64,000 bases of DNA from Xenorhabdus eapokensis (GTDB taxonomy: Bacteria > Pseudomonadota > Gammaproteobacteria > Enterobacterales > Enterobacteriaceae), in assembly GCF_001908105.1 (NCBI RefSeq), contig NZ_MKGQ01000004.1, positions 53,709 through 117,708 of the forward strand, written 5' to 3'. This document shows, in pieces, positions 43,647 through 55,774 of the stretch (position 1 is its first letter; each line of letters starts with the position of its first letter). The notes beneath the pieces were generated by a model. The model searched no databases. It was not told the origin of the DNA and saw nothing but the letters and a program-made list of their open reading frames with translations. The translations under genes were made by a program, and so were the position numbers.

Positions 43647-43853
43647 TCATCCCATTTCGGTCTGTAAGCGCAATACTTGCTGGTTAATTTCACTCATTAC
43701 ATGGAAATGACGTTTATCTTTGATTTTCGGGGGTAAAATCTTTCCATAATTAAATTCAAAAGCGCCCATGTCCTTAATATATAAACGCCCACGAAATAAG
43801 GTTTTTACGTAGAGAGCAATTTTCACTGGGTTATAATGGCGAAAGATTTTCAT
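43647..43853 (-). CDS. ytfK: YtfK family protein (DUF1107), SpoT-related regulator
   Basis: A 68-residue protein. [20 protein letters not shown] and the C-terminal VLRLQTEM identify it with E. coli YtfK, reported to bind SpoT and favour (p)ppGpp accumulation under phosphate or fatty-acid starvation. The start at 43853 ([11 protein letters not shown]) has a GGAGG site; an upstream in-frame ATG is rejected. It is divergent from ytfJ. Confidence 0.92.
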   Translation of the reverse strand: MKIFRHYNPVKIALYVKTLFRGRLYIKDMGAFEFNYGKILPPKIKDKRHFHVMSEINQQVLRLQTEMG

Positions 43854-44196
43854 CTCTGTTTTTCCTCCCATGCTTCTTACGATACTATTTTTTTACGTAA
43901 TATTTATTGCATAACATTGGTGACTCAATGCATCAGAAAACCCACCTCCTGTTATGCCAACTGTATAGACTACGTATATGGAAATTTGTTCCCCTCAATA
44001 TTAAGATTCAATCTCTGCTTTAATGTAACATAATGATATTAATGAATATTATATTAAATCCCCCTTTTATTTACTTATACCGCAACCAAATGTTATCAAA
44101 TTGTTTATTTTATTGAGGACAGACCAGTTAACAAGCGCTATGCTGAATATGTCATTCCCTGATAACATGCCATACCATGATAAATAAGGAATAAAT
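43854..44196. other. ytfK-ytfJ divergent spacer (343 bases)
   Basis: An AT-rich stretch without a supported gene. It should hold both promoters. Frames of 63-65 codons on each strand look like chance (Cys/Phe-rich, no ribosome-binding site, or overlapping the ytfJ signal peptide). Confidence 0.5.
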
Positions 44197-44769
44197 ATGT
44201 TAAAAAACAACTTGTTAACAAGAATCGTATTATCTGCAATATTGAGTATAACGCCCATATTTGCACTCGCTCATAATATTGCCTTAGAACAACCTGTTCC
44301 CGCTATTAGTGTGACAGATAAAGGTGAGCTGTTGCTAAACGATGGTAAGTTCAGCTACCAAAATTGGAGCAGTATTGAACTTTCGGGAAAAGTCAGAACA
44401 ATCCAGCATATTGCCGGTCGTAGTTCCGCAAAAGAGATGAATGATCCCTTGATTCAAGCATTGAAGAATGCTGGTTTACCTAAGGATAAGTATCAAACCA
44501 CCAGCATCGTGAATACCGATGAGGCTATTTTTGGTACGGGCGTTTTTGTTCGCAATAGTCTCGAAGACAGCAAAAAACAGTTCCCGTGGTCACAATTCAT
44601 TGTCGATAGTAATGGGTTGGTTAAAAAGGCTTGGGGACTGGAACCTAAAAGTTCGGCAATCATTGTGCTGGGTAAAGGCGGTAAGGTGAAATTCGTCAAA
44701 GATGGCAAATTAAGTAACGAAGAAATTACGCACGTTATCAGCCTCATTAAAGAAGAATTGGAAAAATAG
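44197..44769 (+). CDS. ytfJ: Periplasmic protein YtfJ (thioredoxin-like fold)
   Basis: A 190-residue exported protein of the YtfJ family. The signal peptide spans about 1-25 (ILSITPIFALAHN). The conserved segments GKVRTIQHIAGR, SSAIIVLGKGGKVKFVKDGKL fit the family (second given as SSAIIVLGKGG and KVKFVKDGKL). It has a thioredoxin-like topology but no CxxC pair, so it is unlikely to be a redox enzyme. The function is unknown. It is convergent with cysQ. Confidence 0.9.
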   Translation: MLKNNLLTRIVLSAILSITPIFALAHNIALEQPVPAISVTDKGELLLNDGKFSYQNWSSIELSGKVRTIQHIAGRSSAKEMNDPLIQALKNAGLPKDKYQTTSIVNTDEAIFGTGVFVRNSLEDSKKQFPWSQFIVDSNGLVKKAWGLEPKSSAIIVLGKGGKVKFVKDGKLSNEEITHVISLIKEELEK

Positions 44770-44787
44770 CCTATTCAATGCCGTACA

Positions 44788-44820
44788 GTGATAATGGTTC
44801 CCATTGTGAGCCATTATCAC
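44788..44820. terminator. Inverted repeat between ytfJ and cysQ
   Basis: GTGATAATGG (44788-44797) pairs perfectly with CCATTATCAC (44811-44820) between convergent genes. Confidence 0.7.
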
Positions 44821-44840
44821 CTTAATATATCGCTCCAGCA

Positions 44841-45584
44841 TCAAAAAACCCTGACCCTAAATCCTGGATTCAGGAAAGATTCACGCGGTGTGTAATCTAA
44901 TGCCTTCCCTTGCCAATCCGTCACATGCGCTCCCGCAGCAACAGCAATGGCATGACCAGCTCCCGTATCCCAGATGTTGGTCGGACCAAAACGTGGGTAA
45001 AGTTGGGCTTTTCCCTCCGCAACCATGCAAAATTTAAGTGAAGAGCCGACCGCAAGTGTATCGTGTACCCCTAGCTGGGAAAGATAGTCTTGTAACTCCT
45101 CATCATCCTTGTGAGAACGACTGACAACCACGACTGGCGGCTTCGCAGCCATAATTTTAATGGGAAGCATCTGACCATTAGCTTCTTTCCACGCCTGACG
45201 CCCTTGCCCTGAATATAAGACATTCTGTACCGGGACATAGATAACGCCCATCACAGGGACACCTTGTTCTACCAGTGCAATATTGACCGTAAACTCGCCA
45301 TTGCGACGAATAAACTCTTTCGTACCATCCAATGGGTCAACCAGCCAATAACGCTGCCAATTTTTCCACTCTTCCCATGTTGGAGGTTCTTCTTCTGATA
45401 ACAGCGGGATATCAGGTGCAATATGCAACAATCCTGCTTTAATGATCTTATGGGCGGCAATATCCGCGGCAGTAACGGGTGAATCATCCATTTTATGCTT
45501 TACTTGCAACGGTTGTTCAGCCTGATAGACCTCCATGATCGCCGCGCCTGCTTCCCGTGCCAATTGGCAGATCTGTTGTAGCAT
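44841..45584 (-). CDS. cysQ: 3'(2'),5'-bisphosphate nucleotidase CysQ
   Basis: A 247-residue inositol-monophosphatase-fold enzyme that hydrolyses PAP, a by-product of sulfate assimilation. The metal motif DPLDGTKEF and the C-terminal [14 protein letters not shown] are intact. The start at 45584 ([13 protein letters not shown]) is the second of two adjacent ATGs and fits an AGAGG site at 7 bases. It is convergent with ytfJ, as in E. coli. Confidence 0.95.
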   Translation of the reverse strand: MLQQICQLAREAGAAIMEVYQAEQPLQVKHKMDDSPVTAADIAAHKIIKAGLLHIAPDIPLLSEEEPPTWEEWKNWQRYWLVDPLDGTKEFIRRNGEFTVNIALVEQGVPVMGVIYVPVQNVLYSGQGRQAWKEANGQMLPIKIMAAKPPVVVVSRSHKDDEELQDYLSQLGVHDTLAVGSSLKFCMVAEGKAQLYPRFGPTNIWDTGAGHAIAVAAGAHVTDWQGKALDYTPRESFLNPGFRVRVF

Positions 45585-45697
45585 CATACACCTCTGCATT
45601 TGTTGTTTGGCGATACCACTTGAAGCACCATTTTAAACGCATTTTTTACCGGAATGGCGAATATTTTATGCTGCCATATTCCCAAATACACCTAAAA

Positions 45698-45721
45698 AAA
45701 TAGCCGGCTAACCGGCTATTT
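45698..45721 (-). terminator. fklB terminator
   Basis: AAATAGCCGG pairs with CCGGCTATTT around a 4-base loop, just after the fklB stop, with a T-run on the minus strand. Confidence 0.9.
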
Positions 45722-45727
45722 AATAAG

Positions 45728-46348
45728 TTACAGAATTTCCAATAATTCTACTTCGAAAATCAGCGTGCTATAAGGAGGAATGGATGCTCCTGCCCCACGC
45801 TCACCATAAGCCAGATTGTGAGGAATATAAAGTTCCCATTTGGAACCGACTGGCATTAAGGTCAACGCTTCAATCCAACCTGGGATCACGCCGCTAACAG
45901 GGAATTCTGCTGGTGTACCACGCTGTACTGAACTATCGAATACAGTGCCATCGATCAGGCGACCCGTATAGTGAACACGAACACGGTCGGTACGAGCTGG
46001 GATCGCGCCATCACCTTGCGTCAGAACAGAAAATTGCAGACCAGACTCAGTGCTGCTTACGCCTTCACGTTGAATGTTCTCTGCCAGAAATTTTTTACCT
46101 TCTTCTGCCATCGTTTGCTGACGTTCACGACGAACGCTATCAGCACGTTCATGTATCTCACGTAGCGCACGATGCAGTTCTTCTACCGGAATAGCAGGAG
46201 AACAGCTTTCCAGTGCATCACACAATCCTGCCAACAAGGCTTCTGGTTCTAACCCTTGTAAACCAGATTCCTGTAATTGTTGCCCAACCTGCAAACCAAT
46301 ACCGTAACTTGCCCGCGCTTCAATAGACTCAAAAGAAGGTTTTGTCAT
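45728..46348 (-). CDS. fklB: FKBP-type peptidyl-prolyl isomerase FklB (FKBP22)
   Basis: A 206-residue isomerase. The N-terminal helical dimerisation domain (1-90) precedes a C-terminal FKBP domain (about 110-206) with [18 protein letters not shown] and the active-site segments [10 protein letters not shown] and AYGERGAG. There is no signal peptide, so it is cytoplasmic. It follows the rplI operon; ytfB, found between in E. coli, is absent. Confidence 0.95.
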   Translation of the reverse strand: MTKPSFESIEARASYGIGLQVGQQLQESGLQGLEPEALLAGLCDALESCSPAIPVEELHRALREIHERADSVRRERQQTMAEEGKKFLAENIQREGVSSTESGLQFSVLTQGDGAIPARTDRVRVHYTGRLIDGTVFDSSVQRGTPAEFPVSGVIPGWIEALTLMPVGSKWELYIPHNLAYGERGAGASIPPYSTLIFEVELLEIL

Positions 46349-46507
46349 GAAAATACCTGTTATTAAATGAGTGAAGGCTCAAGCATAACAGCACTGTCCG
46401 GATGGGTAAACGCGTGAAAGTGGGTAATAATAATGTAAGGCACCAATTCTTGAAGTATAACTGCTACCAGGCCTTATGTTTGGGGGCATGTTTTTACGAC
46501 ACAAAAC

Positions 46508-46536
46508 AAAAAACGCTGGCAATGCCAGCGTTTTTT
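46508..46536 (-). terminator. rplI terminator
   Basis: AAAAAACGCTGGC pairs perfectly with GCCAGCGTTTTTT (13 bp, 3-base loop), 28 bases past the rplI stop. It ends the rpsF-priB-rpsR-rplI operon. Confidence 0.95.
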
Positions 46537-46563
46537 GTCACATGTTCTTCAGCTAATCAGCGA

Positions 46564-47028
<465 letters not shown>

Positions 47029-47054
47029 TCAAAGTCGTTAATGGACTGAACCTA

Positions 47055-47604
<550 letters not shown>

Positions 47605-47609
47605 GGTAA

Positions 47610-48008
47610 TTACTCTTCAGAATCCCCAGCTTCATCAGCATCATCAATCAGGTCTTCTTCCAAGACCAGATCACGGCTGCGACGTTCGTCTTTAGCCTTA
47701 ACCATTGGTGATGCTTCAGTTACTGCGTGCTTAACGCGCATAACCATGCTGCGGATAACGGCGTCGTTGAAGCGGAAGTTAGTTTCCAGCTCATCAATCG
47801 CTTCTTGTGGCGCTTCAACGTTCATCAGAACGTAGTGAGCCTTGTGCAGTTTGTTGATTGGGTAAGCCAGTTGACGACGACCCCAGTCTTCCAGACGGTG
47901 AATCTGACCTTGCGCGTTAGCGATAGTCGCACTGTAACGCTCGATCATGCCCGGAACTTGTTCGCTTTGGTCAGGATGGACCATAAAAACGATTTCGTAA
48001 TGACGCAT
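47610..48008 (-). CDS. rpsF: 30S ribosomal protein S6
   Basis: A 132-residue protein. The family core [21 protein letters not shown] and [20 protein letters not shown] is visible (first shown only in part). The tail is acidic ([16 protein letters not shown]); in E. coli the S6 C-terminus receives added glutamates from RimK. It forms a complex with S18 that is thought to bind the operon leader. Confidence 0.97.
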   Translation of the reverse strand: MRHYEIVFMVHPDQSEQVPGMIERYSATIANAQGQIHRLEDWGRRQLAYPINKLHKAHYVLMNVEAPQEAIDELETNFRFNDAVIRSMVMRVKHAVTEASPMVKAKDERRSRDLVLEEDLIDDADEAGDSEE

Positions 48009-48028
48009 TGATTGCTCCTTACGGATTA

Positions 48029-48092
48029 TTCAGCCTCCTGTCAGGGTCAGCCGTGGCCCATGGAGGCAAGGAACGTGTTTAGTACGGCTGAA
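48029..48092 (-). promoter_or_regulatory. rpsF leader structure, candidate S6:S18 regulatory RNA
   Basis: The leader contains three mutually overlapping pairings (minus-strand reading): CAGCCGT (48084-48090) with ACGGCTG (48048-48054); TTCAGCC (48086-48092) with GGCTGAA (48029-48035); GCCTCC (48062-48067) with GGAGGC (48033-48038). These could form alternative folds just before the rpsF ribosome-binding site. In many bacteria an S6:S18 complex binds the rpsF leader to repress it. That this is such a site is inferred by position. Confidence 0.6.
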
Positions 48093-48105
48093 AAATCGAC
48101 GCGTC

Positions 48106-48134
48106 ACTATACCCGTACAATACAAAAAACTCAA
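48106..48134 (-). promoter_or_regulatory. rpsF operon promoter
   Basis: Minus strand: -35 TTGAGT (48129-48134), a 17-base spacer, -10 TATAGT (48106-48111). It gives a leader of about 90 bases. Confidence 0.8.
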
Positions 48135-48165
48135 TAAAGAATTACCGGAATAAAGAATTACCGGA
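48134..48165. repeat. 16-base tandem duplication at the rlmB stop codon
   Basis: ATAAAGAATTACCGGA occurs twice in direct succession (48134-48149 and 48150-48165). The right copy covers the rlmB stop (48158-48160). The left copy reaches the -35 box of the rpsF promoter. Confidence 0.85.
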
Positions 48166-48895
48166 CGCTTCTCTGGCGTACAATTTCAAACAAGCATACC
48201 CCTGTTGCAACCGATACATTCAAAGAAGAGACTGACCCCGCCATAGGAATACTGATCAATTCATCACAATGTTCGCGGGTCAATCGGCGCATACCTTCTC
48301 CTTCCGCCCCCATCACCAAAGCCATCGGACCAGTCAACTTGCTTTCGTATACAGAATGCGTGGCTTCACCTGCGGTTCCGACAATCCAGATATTGTGTTC
48401 TTGCAGTAAACGCAGTGTCCGGGCAAGGTTAGTAACACGGATCAGCGGTACACTTTCTGCCGCACCACAGGCTACTTTTTTCGCCGTTGCACTCAATTGG
48501 GCAGAACGATCACGAGGGACAATAATTGCATCACCCCCCGCCGCATCCGCTGTACGCAGGCAGGCGCCCAGATTATGTGGATCGGTGACACCATCCAATA
48601 CCAGCAGAAATGGCCGCTCCAGCCGAGATAACAAATCCGGTAGATCATTTTCCTGATACTGACGCCCTGGCTTGACGCGTGCAATAATCCCTTGATGGAC
48701 GGCACCTTCTGTTTGGGCATCCAACCATTGGCGATTAGCGATTTGTACCGCAATACCGATACTTTCCAGCTCCTGCAATAACGGGGTTAAACGGCGATCT
48801 TCACGCCCTTTCAGCACATAAACTTCCATGAAACGTTGTGGATCGCGCTCCAGCAAGGCTTTAACGGCATGGATACCGTAAATAATTTCACTCAT
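48158..48895 (-). CDS. rlmB: 23S rRNA (guanosine2251-2'-O)-methyltransferase RlmB
   Basis: A 245-residue SpoU/TrmD-fold methyltransferase that modifies G2251 in the P-loop of 23S rRNA. The knot motifs [34 protein letters not shown] and [17 protein letters not shown] are intact. An N-terminal substrate-binding domain is present ([15 protein letters not shown]). It follows rnr by 104 bases. Confidence 0.96.
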   Translation of the reverse strand: MSEIIYGIHAVKALLERDPQRFMEVYVLKGREDRRLTPLLQELESIGIAVQIANRQWLDAQTEGAVHQGIIARVKPGRQYQENDLPDLLSRLERPFLLVLDGVTDPHNLGACLRTADAAGGDAIIVPRDRSAQLSATAKKVACGAAESVPLIRVTNLARTLRLLQEHNIWIVGTAGEATHSVYESKLTGPMALVMGAEGEGMRRLTREHCDELISIPMAGSVSSLNVSVATGVCLFEIVRQRSVR

Positions 48896-48999
48896 GACTG
48901 ACTGATACCTAACTCACTGATATCTTTAAGATACCGAAAAATAGCGGGCGGCAAAATCCGCCCTGTTTGATGATTGTATGGATTAATTTTTACCAGCGA

Positions 49000-51435
49000 T
49001 TAGCTTGCGGGTTTTTTCGCGCGCTTCGCTTTTAGTTTTGCTGCAATTTTTTTAGTCTTGCTTGATGGTTTTTTCTTATTGCCTGGCTTAGGTTTTTCCG
49101 TACTTTTCTTTTTACGAAAGGCGCTATCTGGCTCAAAATTGGCGGACTTTTTATGATCACGGCCTTTTTTACCATTTTTACGCTCTGGCGTATCTTTTTT
49201 CGCCTTATCTCGTGCCGTCTTCCCCTGATTACGCGCTTTGCGGGTTGTGGAAAGTAAGGTGAAATCAATATTGCGTTCATCCATATGAACCGCTTCCACG
49301 CGGATCTCTACTTCATCACCGAGACGATAAGTTTTCCCTGAAGACTCACCAATCAAGCGCTGGCCGACATTATCATAGCGATAATAATCGTTATCCAACG
49401 TCGAAATATGCACCAAGCCGTCAATAAACAGATCATTTAAGCGGACAAAGAAACCAAAACCTGTCACGCTGGTAATTAGTCCGGTGAAAACATTACCCAC
49501 CTGATCTTGCATGAAATCACATTTCAGCCAGTCTGCCACATCCCTTGTCGCTTCGTCAGCACGGCGCTCAGTCATGGAACAGTGGTCACCCAATTGCAGC
49601 ATCTGTTCCATATCGTTGTGCCAACCTCCTGTTGGCGTTCCGCGATGTTCAACGGCACCTTTTTCTTGCTCTTGTGCCAGTAAGTGTTTGATCGCCCGAT
49701 GCAGAGCCAGATCAGGGTAGCGGCGGATTGGCGAAGTGAAGTGAGAATAAGAGCGCAATGCCAAACCAAAGTGTCCCCGATTCTCCGGCTCATAGATCGC
49801 CTGCTTCATAGAGCGCAACAGCATCGTTTGCAGTAATTCGCGATCGGGTCGATCAGCGACTTGTTTCATCAATTGCGCATAATCTTTCGGTTCTGGCGTC
49901 ATGCCACCCAACAAGCTCAATCCCAACTCATTGAAGACTGAACGCAGGTTCAGGATACTCTCTTCCCTTGGTCTATCATGGATGCGATATAACGCTGGCT
50001 CATGGTGTTTTTCAATAAAGCGAGCGGCGGCAATGTTCGCCAGAATCATACACTCTTCGATAAGTTTATGCGCTTCGTTGCGTACAACGGGTTCTATGCG
50101 ATCAATGCGACGCTCTGCATTAAAAATAAATTTAGCTTCTTCCGATTCAAACGCAATAGCGCCACGCTGTTCACGTGCCTGTTCCAGTGCCTGGTAAAGT
50201 TCATGCAGATGTTCAATATGTTGCACCAGCGGCTTGTAGTGCTCACGCAACTCTTGATCACCCTGTAAAATTTTCCAGACTTTGGTATAGGTTAAACGGG
50301 CATGTGAATTCATCACCGCTTCATAAAACTTGTAGGAAGAGAGTTTGCCTTGGGCGGAAACGGTCATTTCACACACCATACATAGGCGATCAACTTCTGG
50401 ATTGAGGGAGCACAATCCATTAGACAGCACTTCCGGCAGCATAGGGACGACTTGAGACGGGAAATAAACCGAGTTTCCACGGCTGCGTGCTTCAATATCC
50501 AAAGCTGTTTGCGGGCGAACATAGTAGCTAACATCAGCAATCGCTACCCACAATCGCCAACCACCACCCCGTTTTCTTTCGCAATACACCGCATCATCAA
50601 AGTCTCGTGCATCTTCGCCGTCAATTGTCACCAATGGCAACGCGCGTAAATCTACCCGATCTTGCTTAGCTGATTCCGGTACATGTTCATCCAAACCAGC
50701 GATCTGTTTTTCTACCAATGGCGGCCAGCTATGTGGGATTTCATGGGTACGCAGCGCAATCTCAACCGCCATGTTTGTTCCCATGCTCTCACCCAGCACT
50801 TCAACAATTTTGCCGATGGCTTTAGTCCGGCGGGTCGGGCGATTTGTCAATTCAACCACCACGACGTTACCCATTCTTGCCCCGCAAGTTGCTTCTTTTG
50901 GGATCAATATATCGAAACAGAGGCGGCTATCGTCAGGGACGACAAATCCCATGCCCGCATCCATAAAATACCGGCCAACAATCTGGCTACTCTTTGGCTC
51001 TAAAACCCGCACGATACGCACTTCAATGCGACCTCTTCTGTCTGGTCGCAAGGGTTGTGCCAGTACTACATCACCGTGGATCGCCATTTTCATCTGATCG
51101 GCTGGCAGGAAATAATCTTCTTTGTGGCCTTCCACACGTAGAAAACCATAGCCATCACGGTGCCCAATCACCGTACCTTTCAATAAATCCAGCCGCTCTG
51201 GCAACGCGTAACATTGCCGGCGGGTAAAAACCAACTGTCCATCACGTTCCATTGCCCGTAAACGACGGCGTAGTGCTTCCAGGGCATCTGGAGTGGTTAA
51301 CTGAAGTTCCTGTGCTAATTCCTGACGGCTTACCGGAGTGGCGTGTTTAGAAATGATATCCAAGATGTATTCACGGCTTGGGATAGGAGATTCGTATTTT
51401 GCAGCCTCTCGTTCCTGAAAAGGATCTTTTGACAT
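49000..51435 (-). CDS. rnr: Exoribonuclease R (RNase R)
   Basis: An 811-residue processive 3'-5' exonuclease that degrades structured RNA and works with trans-translation. It has an N-terminal helix-turn-helix and cold-shock domains, a central RNB catalytic domain ([17 protein letters not shown] with the catalytic Asp cluster), and an S1 domain (about 645-725, [18 protein letters not shown]). The C-terminal tail is strongly basic and Lys-rich. The start at 51435 ([15 protein letters not shown]) has an AGAGGA site and matches E. coli; earlier in-frame starts are rejected. It is downstream of nsrR. Confidence 0.96.
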   Translation of the reverse strand: MSKDPFQEREAAKYESPIPSREYILDIISKHATPVSRQELAQELQLTTPDALEALRRRLRAMERDGQLVFTRRQCYALPERLDLLKGTVIGHRDGYGFLRVEGHKEDYFLPADQMKMAIHGDVVLAQPLRPDRRGRIEVRIVRVLEPKSSQIVGRYFMDAGMGFVVPDDSRLCFDILIPKEATCGARMGNVVVVELTNRPTRRTKAIGKIVEVLGESMGTNMAVEIALRTHEIPHSWPPLVEKQIAGLDEHVPESAKQDRVDLRALPLVTIDGEDARDFDDAVYCERKRGGGWRLWVAIADVSYYVRPQTALDIEARSRGNSVYFPSQVVPMLPEVLSNGLCSLNPEVDRLCMVCEMTVSAQGKLSSYKFYEAVMNSHARLTYTKVWKILQGDQELREHYKPLVQHIEHLHELYQALEQAREQRGAIAFESEEAKFIFNAERRIDRIEPVVRNEAHKLIEECMILANIAAARFIEKHHEPALYRIHDRPREESILNLRSVFNELGLSLLGGMTPEPKDYAQLMKQVADRPDRELLQTMLLRSMKQAIYEPENRGHFGLALRSYSHFTSPIRRYPDLALHRAIKHLLAQEQEKGAVEHRGTPTGGWHNDMEQMLQLGDHCSMTERRADEATRDVADWLKCDFMQDQVGNVFTGLITSVTGFGFFVRLNDLFIDGLVHISTLDNDYYRYDNVGQRLIGESSGKTYRLGDEVEIRVEAVHMDERNIDFTLLSTTRKARNQGKTARDKAKKDTPERKNGKKGRDHKKSANFEPDSAFRKKKSTEKPKPGNKKKPSSKTKKIAAKLKAKRAKKPAS

Positions 51436-51479
51436 CGTCATTCCTCTATTGTCATCAGCAAGCTGTTTATCCCCTTGCT

Positions 51480-51899
51480 TCATTTAACTAAAAGTAATTG
51501 ATAAAGGGGACGATTGTCTTTGACCATATCGGCCACAGTATGTTTATCCAACTCTTCCAAAAAATTTTCTACCGCTTGATTCAAGACTGACTTTAAGCGA
51601 CATGCAGGCGTGATTTGACAGGCACTACAATCAACCAATGACAGAGGCTCCAATGAGCGAACCACATCACCAATTCTGATCTCGTTGGCAGGTTTCCCTA
51701 AACTGATGCCGCCATTTTTTCCCCTGACAGCATTCACTAACCCTAAATGACTCAGTTGGTTGATGATCTTTACCATATGGTTACGTGAGACACCATAAAC
51801 TTTAGTGACTTCTGTAATACTCGTCATTTGGCCTGCTGGTAGAGAGGCCATATAAATCAAGGCACGTAATCCATAATCAGTAAAACTGGTTAACTGCAC
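51480..51899 (-). CDS. nsrR: Nitric oxide-sensing transcriptional repressor NsrR
   Basis: A 139-residue Rrf2-family regulator with an iron-sulfur cluster that is destroyed by NO, relieving repression of detoxification genes such as hmp. The winged helix includes [16 protein letters not shown]. Three conserved cysteines are present at about 91, 94 and 100 ([13 protein letters not shown]), but the first gap is C-x2-C, against C-x4-C in E. coli. The start is a GTG (51899), aligned with E. coli MQLTSF and 5 bases after GAGG; a GTG six bases upstream is an alternative. It is followed by rnr. Confidence 0.93.
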   Translation of the reverse strand: MQLTSFTDYGLRALIYMASLPAGQMTSITEVTKVYGVSRNHMVKIINQLSHLGLVNAVRGKNGGISLGKPANEIRIGDVVRSLEPLSLVDCSACQITPACRLKSVLNQAVENFLEELDKHTVADMVKDNRPLYQLLLVK

Positions 51900-52029
51900 G
51901 CTCACCTCTGAGAGACTGAATATAACGGAGCTTATTTGGCACCAAAAATAATATATGTTTATTGGTTTTCGTTAGTTGATCATCATTATGTGGGTATTTT
52001 GAAAATTAAGCAAAACCGGAAAAAACAAA

Positions 52030-52050
52030 AACCGGGCAATAAGCCCGGTT
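52030..52050 (-). terminator. purA terminator
   Basis: AACCGGGC (52030-52037) pairs with GCCCGGTT (52043-52050), followed by a long T-rich run on the minus strand, 28 bases after purA. Confidence 0.92.
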
Positions 52051-52078
52051 ATGTGCGCCGAAAAGATCGATCTATCGA

Positions 52079-53386
<1,308 letters not shown>

Positions 53387-53522
53387 TCACTCGGTTGCTT
53401 AAAAATGGATTCTACCATCTCATTTAGCACCTTTCAGTATTTTTTGTTACTTCCTGTTATTTCGTTTAATTATATAAACATAAATATAAGCAACTTTTTT
53501 GTAATAATAGCGGTATATAAAA

Positions 53523-53551
53523 AAGCCACTGTCGTTTTTTTACAGTGGCTT
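53523..53551 (-). terminator. hflC terminator
   Basis: AAGCCACTGT (53523-53532) pairs perfectly with ACAGTGGCTT (53542-53551); T-run on the minus strand. It ends the long tsaE-to-hflC gene cluster. Confidence 0.92.
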
Positions 53552-53570
53552 ACAGTAAGTTAAAAGGATT

Positions 53571-54560
53571 TTACTTCACAGGGGCTTTCATATAACGGAA
53601 GAAGTCAGTATCTGGACTGAGTACCATTACATCATTACCGTTATTCTTGAAGCTCTTCTCGTAAGCACGCAAGCTACGGATAAACGCATAGAACTCAGGA
53701 TCTTGGTTAAATGCATCCGCAAATAGTTTAGTGGCTTCCGCATCACCTTCACCACGTAATACCAATGCTTGGCTCTGTGCTTCTGCCCTGATTTCAGTTG
53801 CTGTTTTATCAGCAGCAGCCCGGATCTTTTCTGCTTCTTCCGAACCTTCTGAACGCAGGAGACGTGCTTCTGCTTCACGATCAGCACGCATACGCTGGTA
53901 AATAGCTTCTGAAATTTCCTGTGGCAAGTTGATCTGTTTGATACGAACGTCAACAACTTCAATACCTAACGCAGCCATGCTGTTTGGATTAATAGCTGGT
54001 TGCTTGCCTTTGGTCTCTTTTTCTACCAAGGCCGCGGCAGAGGCAATCGCATTATCGACATCGGTTGCATCATCTTCTTCGTGGGTTCCCCGATTCAGAG
54101 CATCACGCACATCGGTAGTTAAACGACCACGGGAATCAGTCACAATACCGCGTACATCAAGGCGACCAATTTCAGAACGCAAACGGTCACTGAATTTACG
54201 TCTCAGCATCATTTCAGCTCGGTTAATATCACCGTTACCGGTTGCCAGATAGTAACGACTGAAATCATTAATGCGCCATTTTAAGTAAGAATCGACGATC
54301 AAGTCTTTATTTTCACGTGTCAAGAAACGGTCTGCCTTGATATCCATCGTTTGGATACGGGCATCAAGGGTTTTAACGGTTTCCATAAACGGAATTTTGA
54401 AATGCAGACCCGGCTCATAAATGATTGGCTTATTCTCTGCATCACGTACAACCTTACTAAAACGCAACACAATGCCACGTTCGCCTTCTTTGACAGTAAA
54501 GATTGATGAATAGAGAACAACCAATACCGCAATAATCGCAACAATAAATGAATTACGCAT
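53571..54560 (-). CDS. hflC: FtsH modulator HflC
   Basis: A 329-residue SPFH/prohibitin-domain protein. One N-terminal transmembrane helix (about 5-22) is followed by the SPFH domain (FTVKEGERGIVLRF) and a long coiled coil rich in Glu and Ala (REAEARLLRSEGSEEAEKIRA as landmark, split here: REAEARLLRSEG and SEEAEKIRA). With HflK it forms a large cage around FtsH that controls access to substrates. It starts 2 bases after hflK. Confidence 0.97.
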   Translation of the reverse strand: MRNSFIVAIIAVLVVLYSSIFTVKEGERGIVLRFSKVVRDAENKPIIYEPGLHFKIPFMETVKTLDARIQTMDIKADRFLTRENKDLIVDSYLKWRINDFSRYYLATGNGDINRAEMMLRRKFSDRLRSEIGRLDVRGIVTDSRGRLTTDVRDALNRGTHEEDDATDVDNAIASAAALVEKETKGKQPAINPNSMAALGIEVVDVRIKQINLPQEISEAIYQRMRADREAEARLLRSEGSEEAEKIRAAADKTATEIRAEAQSQALVLRGEGDAEATKLFADAFNQDPEFYAFIRSLRAYEKSFKNNGNDVMVLSPDTDFFRYMKAPVK

Positions 54561-54562
54561 GA

Positions 54563-55774
54563 TTATGGTCTCCCTATTCTGACCGTATCACCGCGCGGGT
54601 TATCGCTACCACCATAAGTGTTAGATTCCCGTTGTGGCGGAGATTGATTCTGACGAATCATCTTTTGTGCTGCTGTGTTACTGGACGTATTTTGCTCAAC
54701 TCGTGCCTGATCTTTCATCATTTGATCTAACGGCAATAACAGCATGTTATTACTCTTCTCGTTTGCAATGATTTTACGTGTATTGCTCAACACACGTTCC
54801 ATCGTTTCGATATACAGACGTTCGCGAGTAATTTCTGGCGCTGCTTTATATTCAGGCAAGATTTTGGCAAAACTCGCCACTTCACCCTTAGCATTCAATA
54901 TTGCGCTAACTTTATAGGCTTTGGCATCTTCGATAATACGCTGTGCTTCACCTTTCGCTTTAGGTAATACTTCGTTCTCGTAAGCTCTGGCTTCGCGAAT
55001 GGTTTGCTGCTTCTGTTCACGCGCTGCGATCACATCATCAAATGCAGCCTTAACTTCTTCTGGTGGACGAGCAGCCTGGAAGTTTACATCGACCACAGTA
55101 ATACCCATATTGTATGGACGGATAGTCTCTTCCAATACTTTCTGAGTATCATTACGGACAATAGTACGCCCTTCCGTCAGGTTTGTTTCCATCGAATATT
55201 TGCCAACAACACCGCGCACGGCACTGTCTGTAGCCTGACGCAGGCTATCATCAGGATTAGTAACACTGAAGAGATAAGCTGCTGGATCAGTAACACGGTA
55301 TTGAACGTTCATTTCAGCCAATACCACGTTTTCATCTGAAGTCAGCATGGCACCCGTCGTTGCCAAATCGCGAACAGATTCAACGTTAACCGCTCTGACC
55401 TGATCGATGAACGTCATTTTCCAGTTCAAACCAGGCTGTACAACATGATTAAACTTACCAAATCGAGTTACTACACCACGCTCTGTTTCTTTAATCGTAT
55501 AGAAACCACTGACAACCCAAACAGCAATTGCAGCAGCAGCGGCAAGACCAATAAGACGCCCGCCAAATTTAGGGTTCTGCTCAGAACCATTTCCACCTTT
55601 GTTTCCACCGAGACCACCGAGTTTTTGACTCAGTTTACGGAACAGATCGTCGAGATCAGTTGCCCCACGGTTACGACCACCTTTATTGTTGCCGCCGGAG
55701 TTGCCGCCATTATTATTGCTGCTTCCCCACGGGTCGCGGTCCTGTCCGTTATTACCGGGCTGATTCCACGCCAT
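54563..55774 (-). CDS. hflK: FtsH modulator HflK
   Basis: A 403-residue SPFH-domain membrane protein. The N-terminal cytoplasmic segment (1-72) is Gly/Asn-rich (NNGGNSGGNNKGG). A transmembrane helix (about 74-95) and the SPFH domain (YTIKETERGVVTRFGKF) follow, then coiled coil and a Gln/Asn-rich tail. It partners HflC. The 321-base gap upstream to hflX is far longer than in E. coli, so a separate promoter is likely. Confidence 0.97.
   Translation of the reverse strand: MAWNQPGNNGQDRDPWGSSNNNGGNSGGNNKGGRNRGATDLDDLFRKLSQKLGGLGGNKGGNGSEQNPKFGGRLIGLAAAAAIAVWVVSGFYTIKETERGVVTRFGKFNHVVQPGLNWKMTFIDQVRAVNVESVRDLATTGAMLTSDENVVLAEMNVQYRVTDPAAYLFSVTNPDDSLRQATDSAVRGVVGKYSMETNLTEGRTIVRNDTQKVLEETIRPYNMGITVVDVNFQAARPPEEVKAAFDDVIAAREQKQQTIREARAYENEVLPKAKGEAQRIIEDAKAYKVSAILNAKGEVASFAKILPEYKAAPEITRERLYIETMERVLSNTRKIIANEKSNNMLLLPLDQMMKDQARVEQNTSSNTAAQKMIRQNQSPPQRESNTYGGSDNPRGDTVRIGRP

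Noticed and set aside
43836..44258. Frames of 63-65 codons on both strands between ytfK and ytfJ
   Set aside because: Composition is random-looking, one overlaps the ytfJ signal peptide, and none has a ribosome-binding site.
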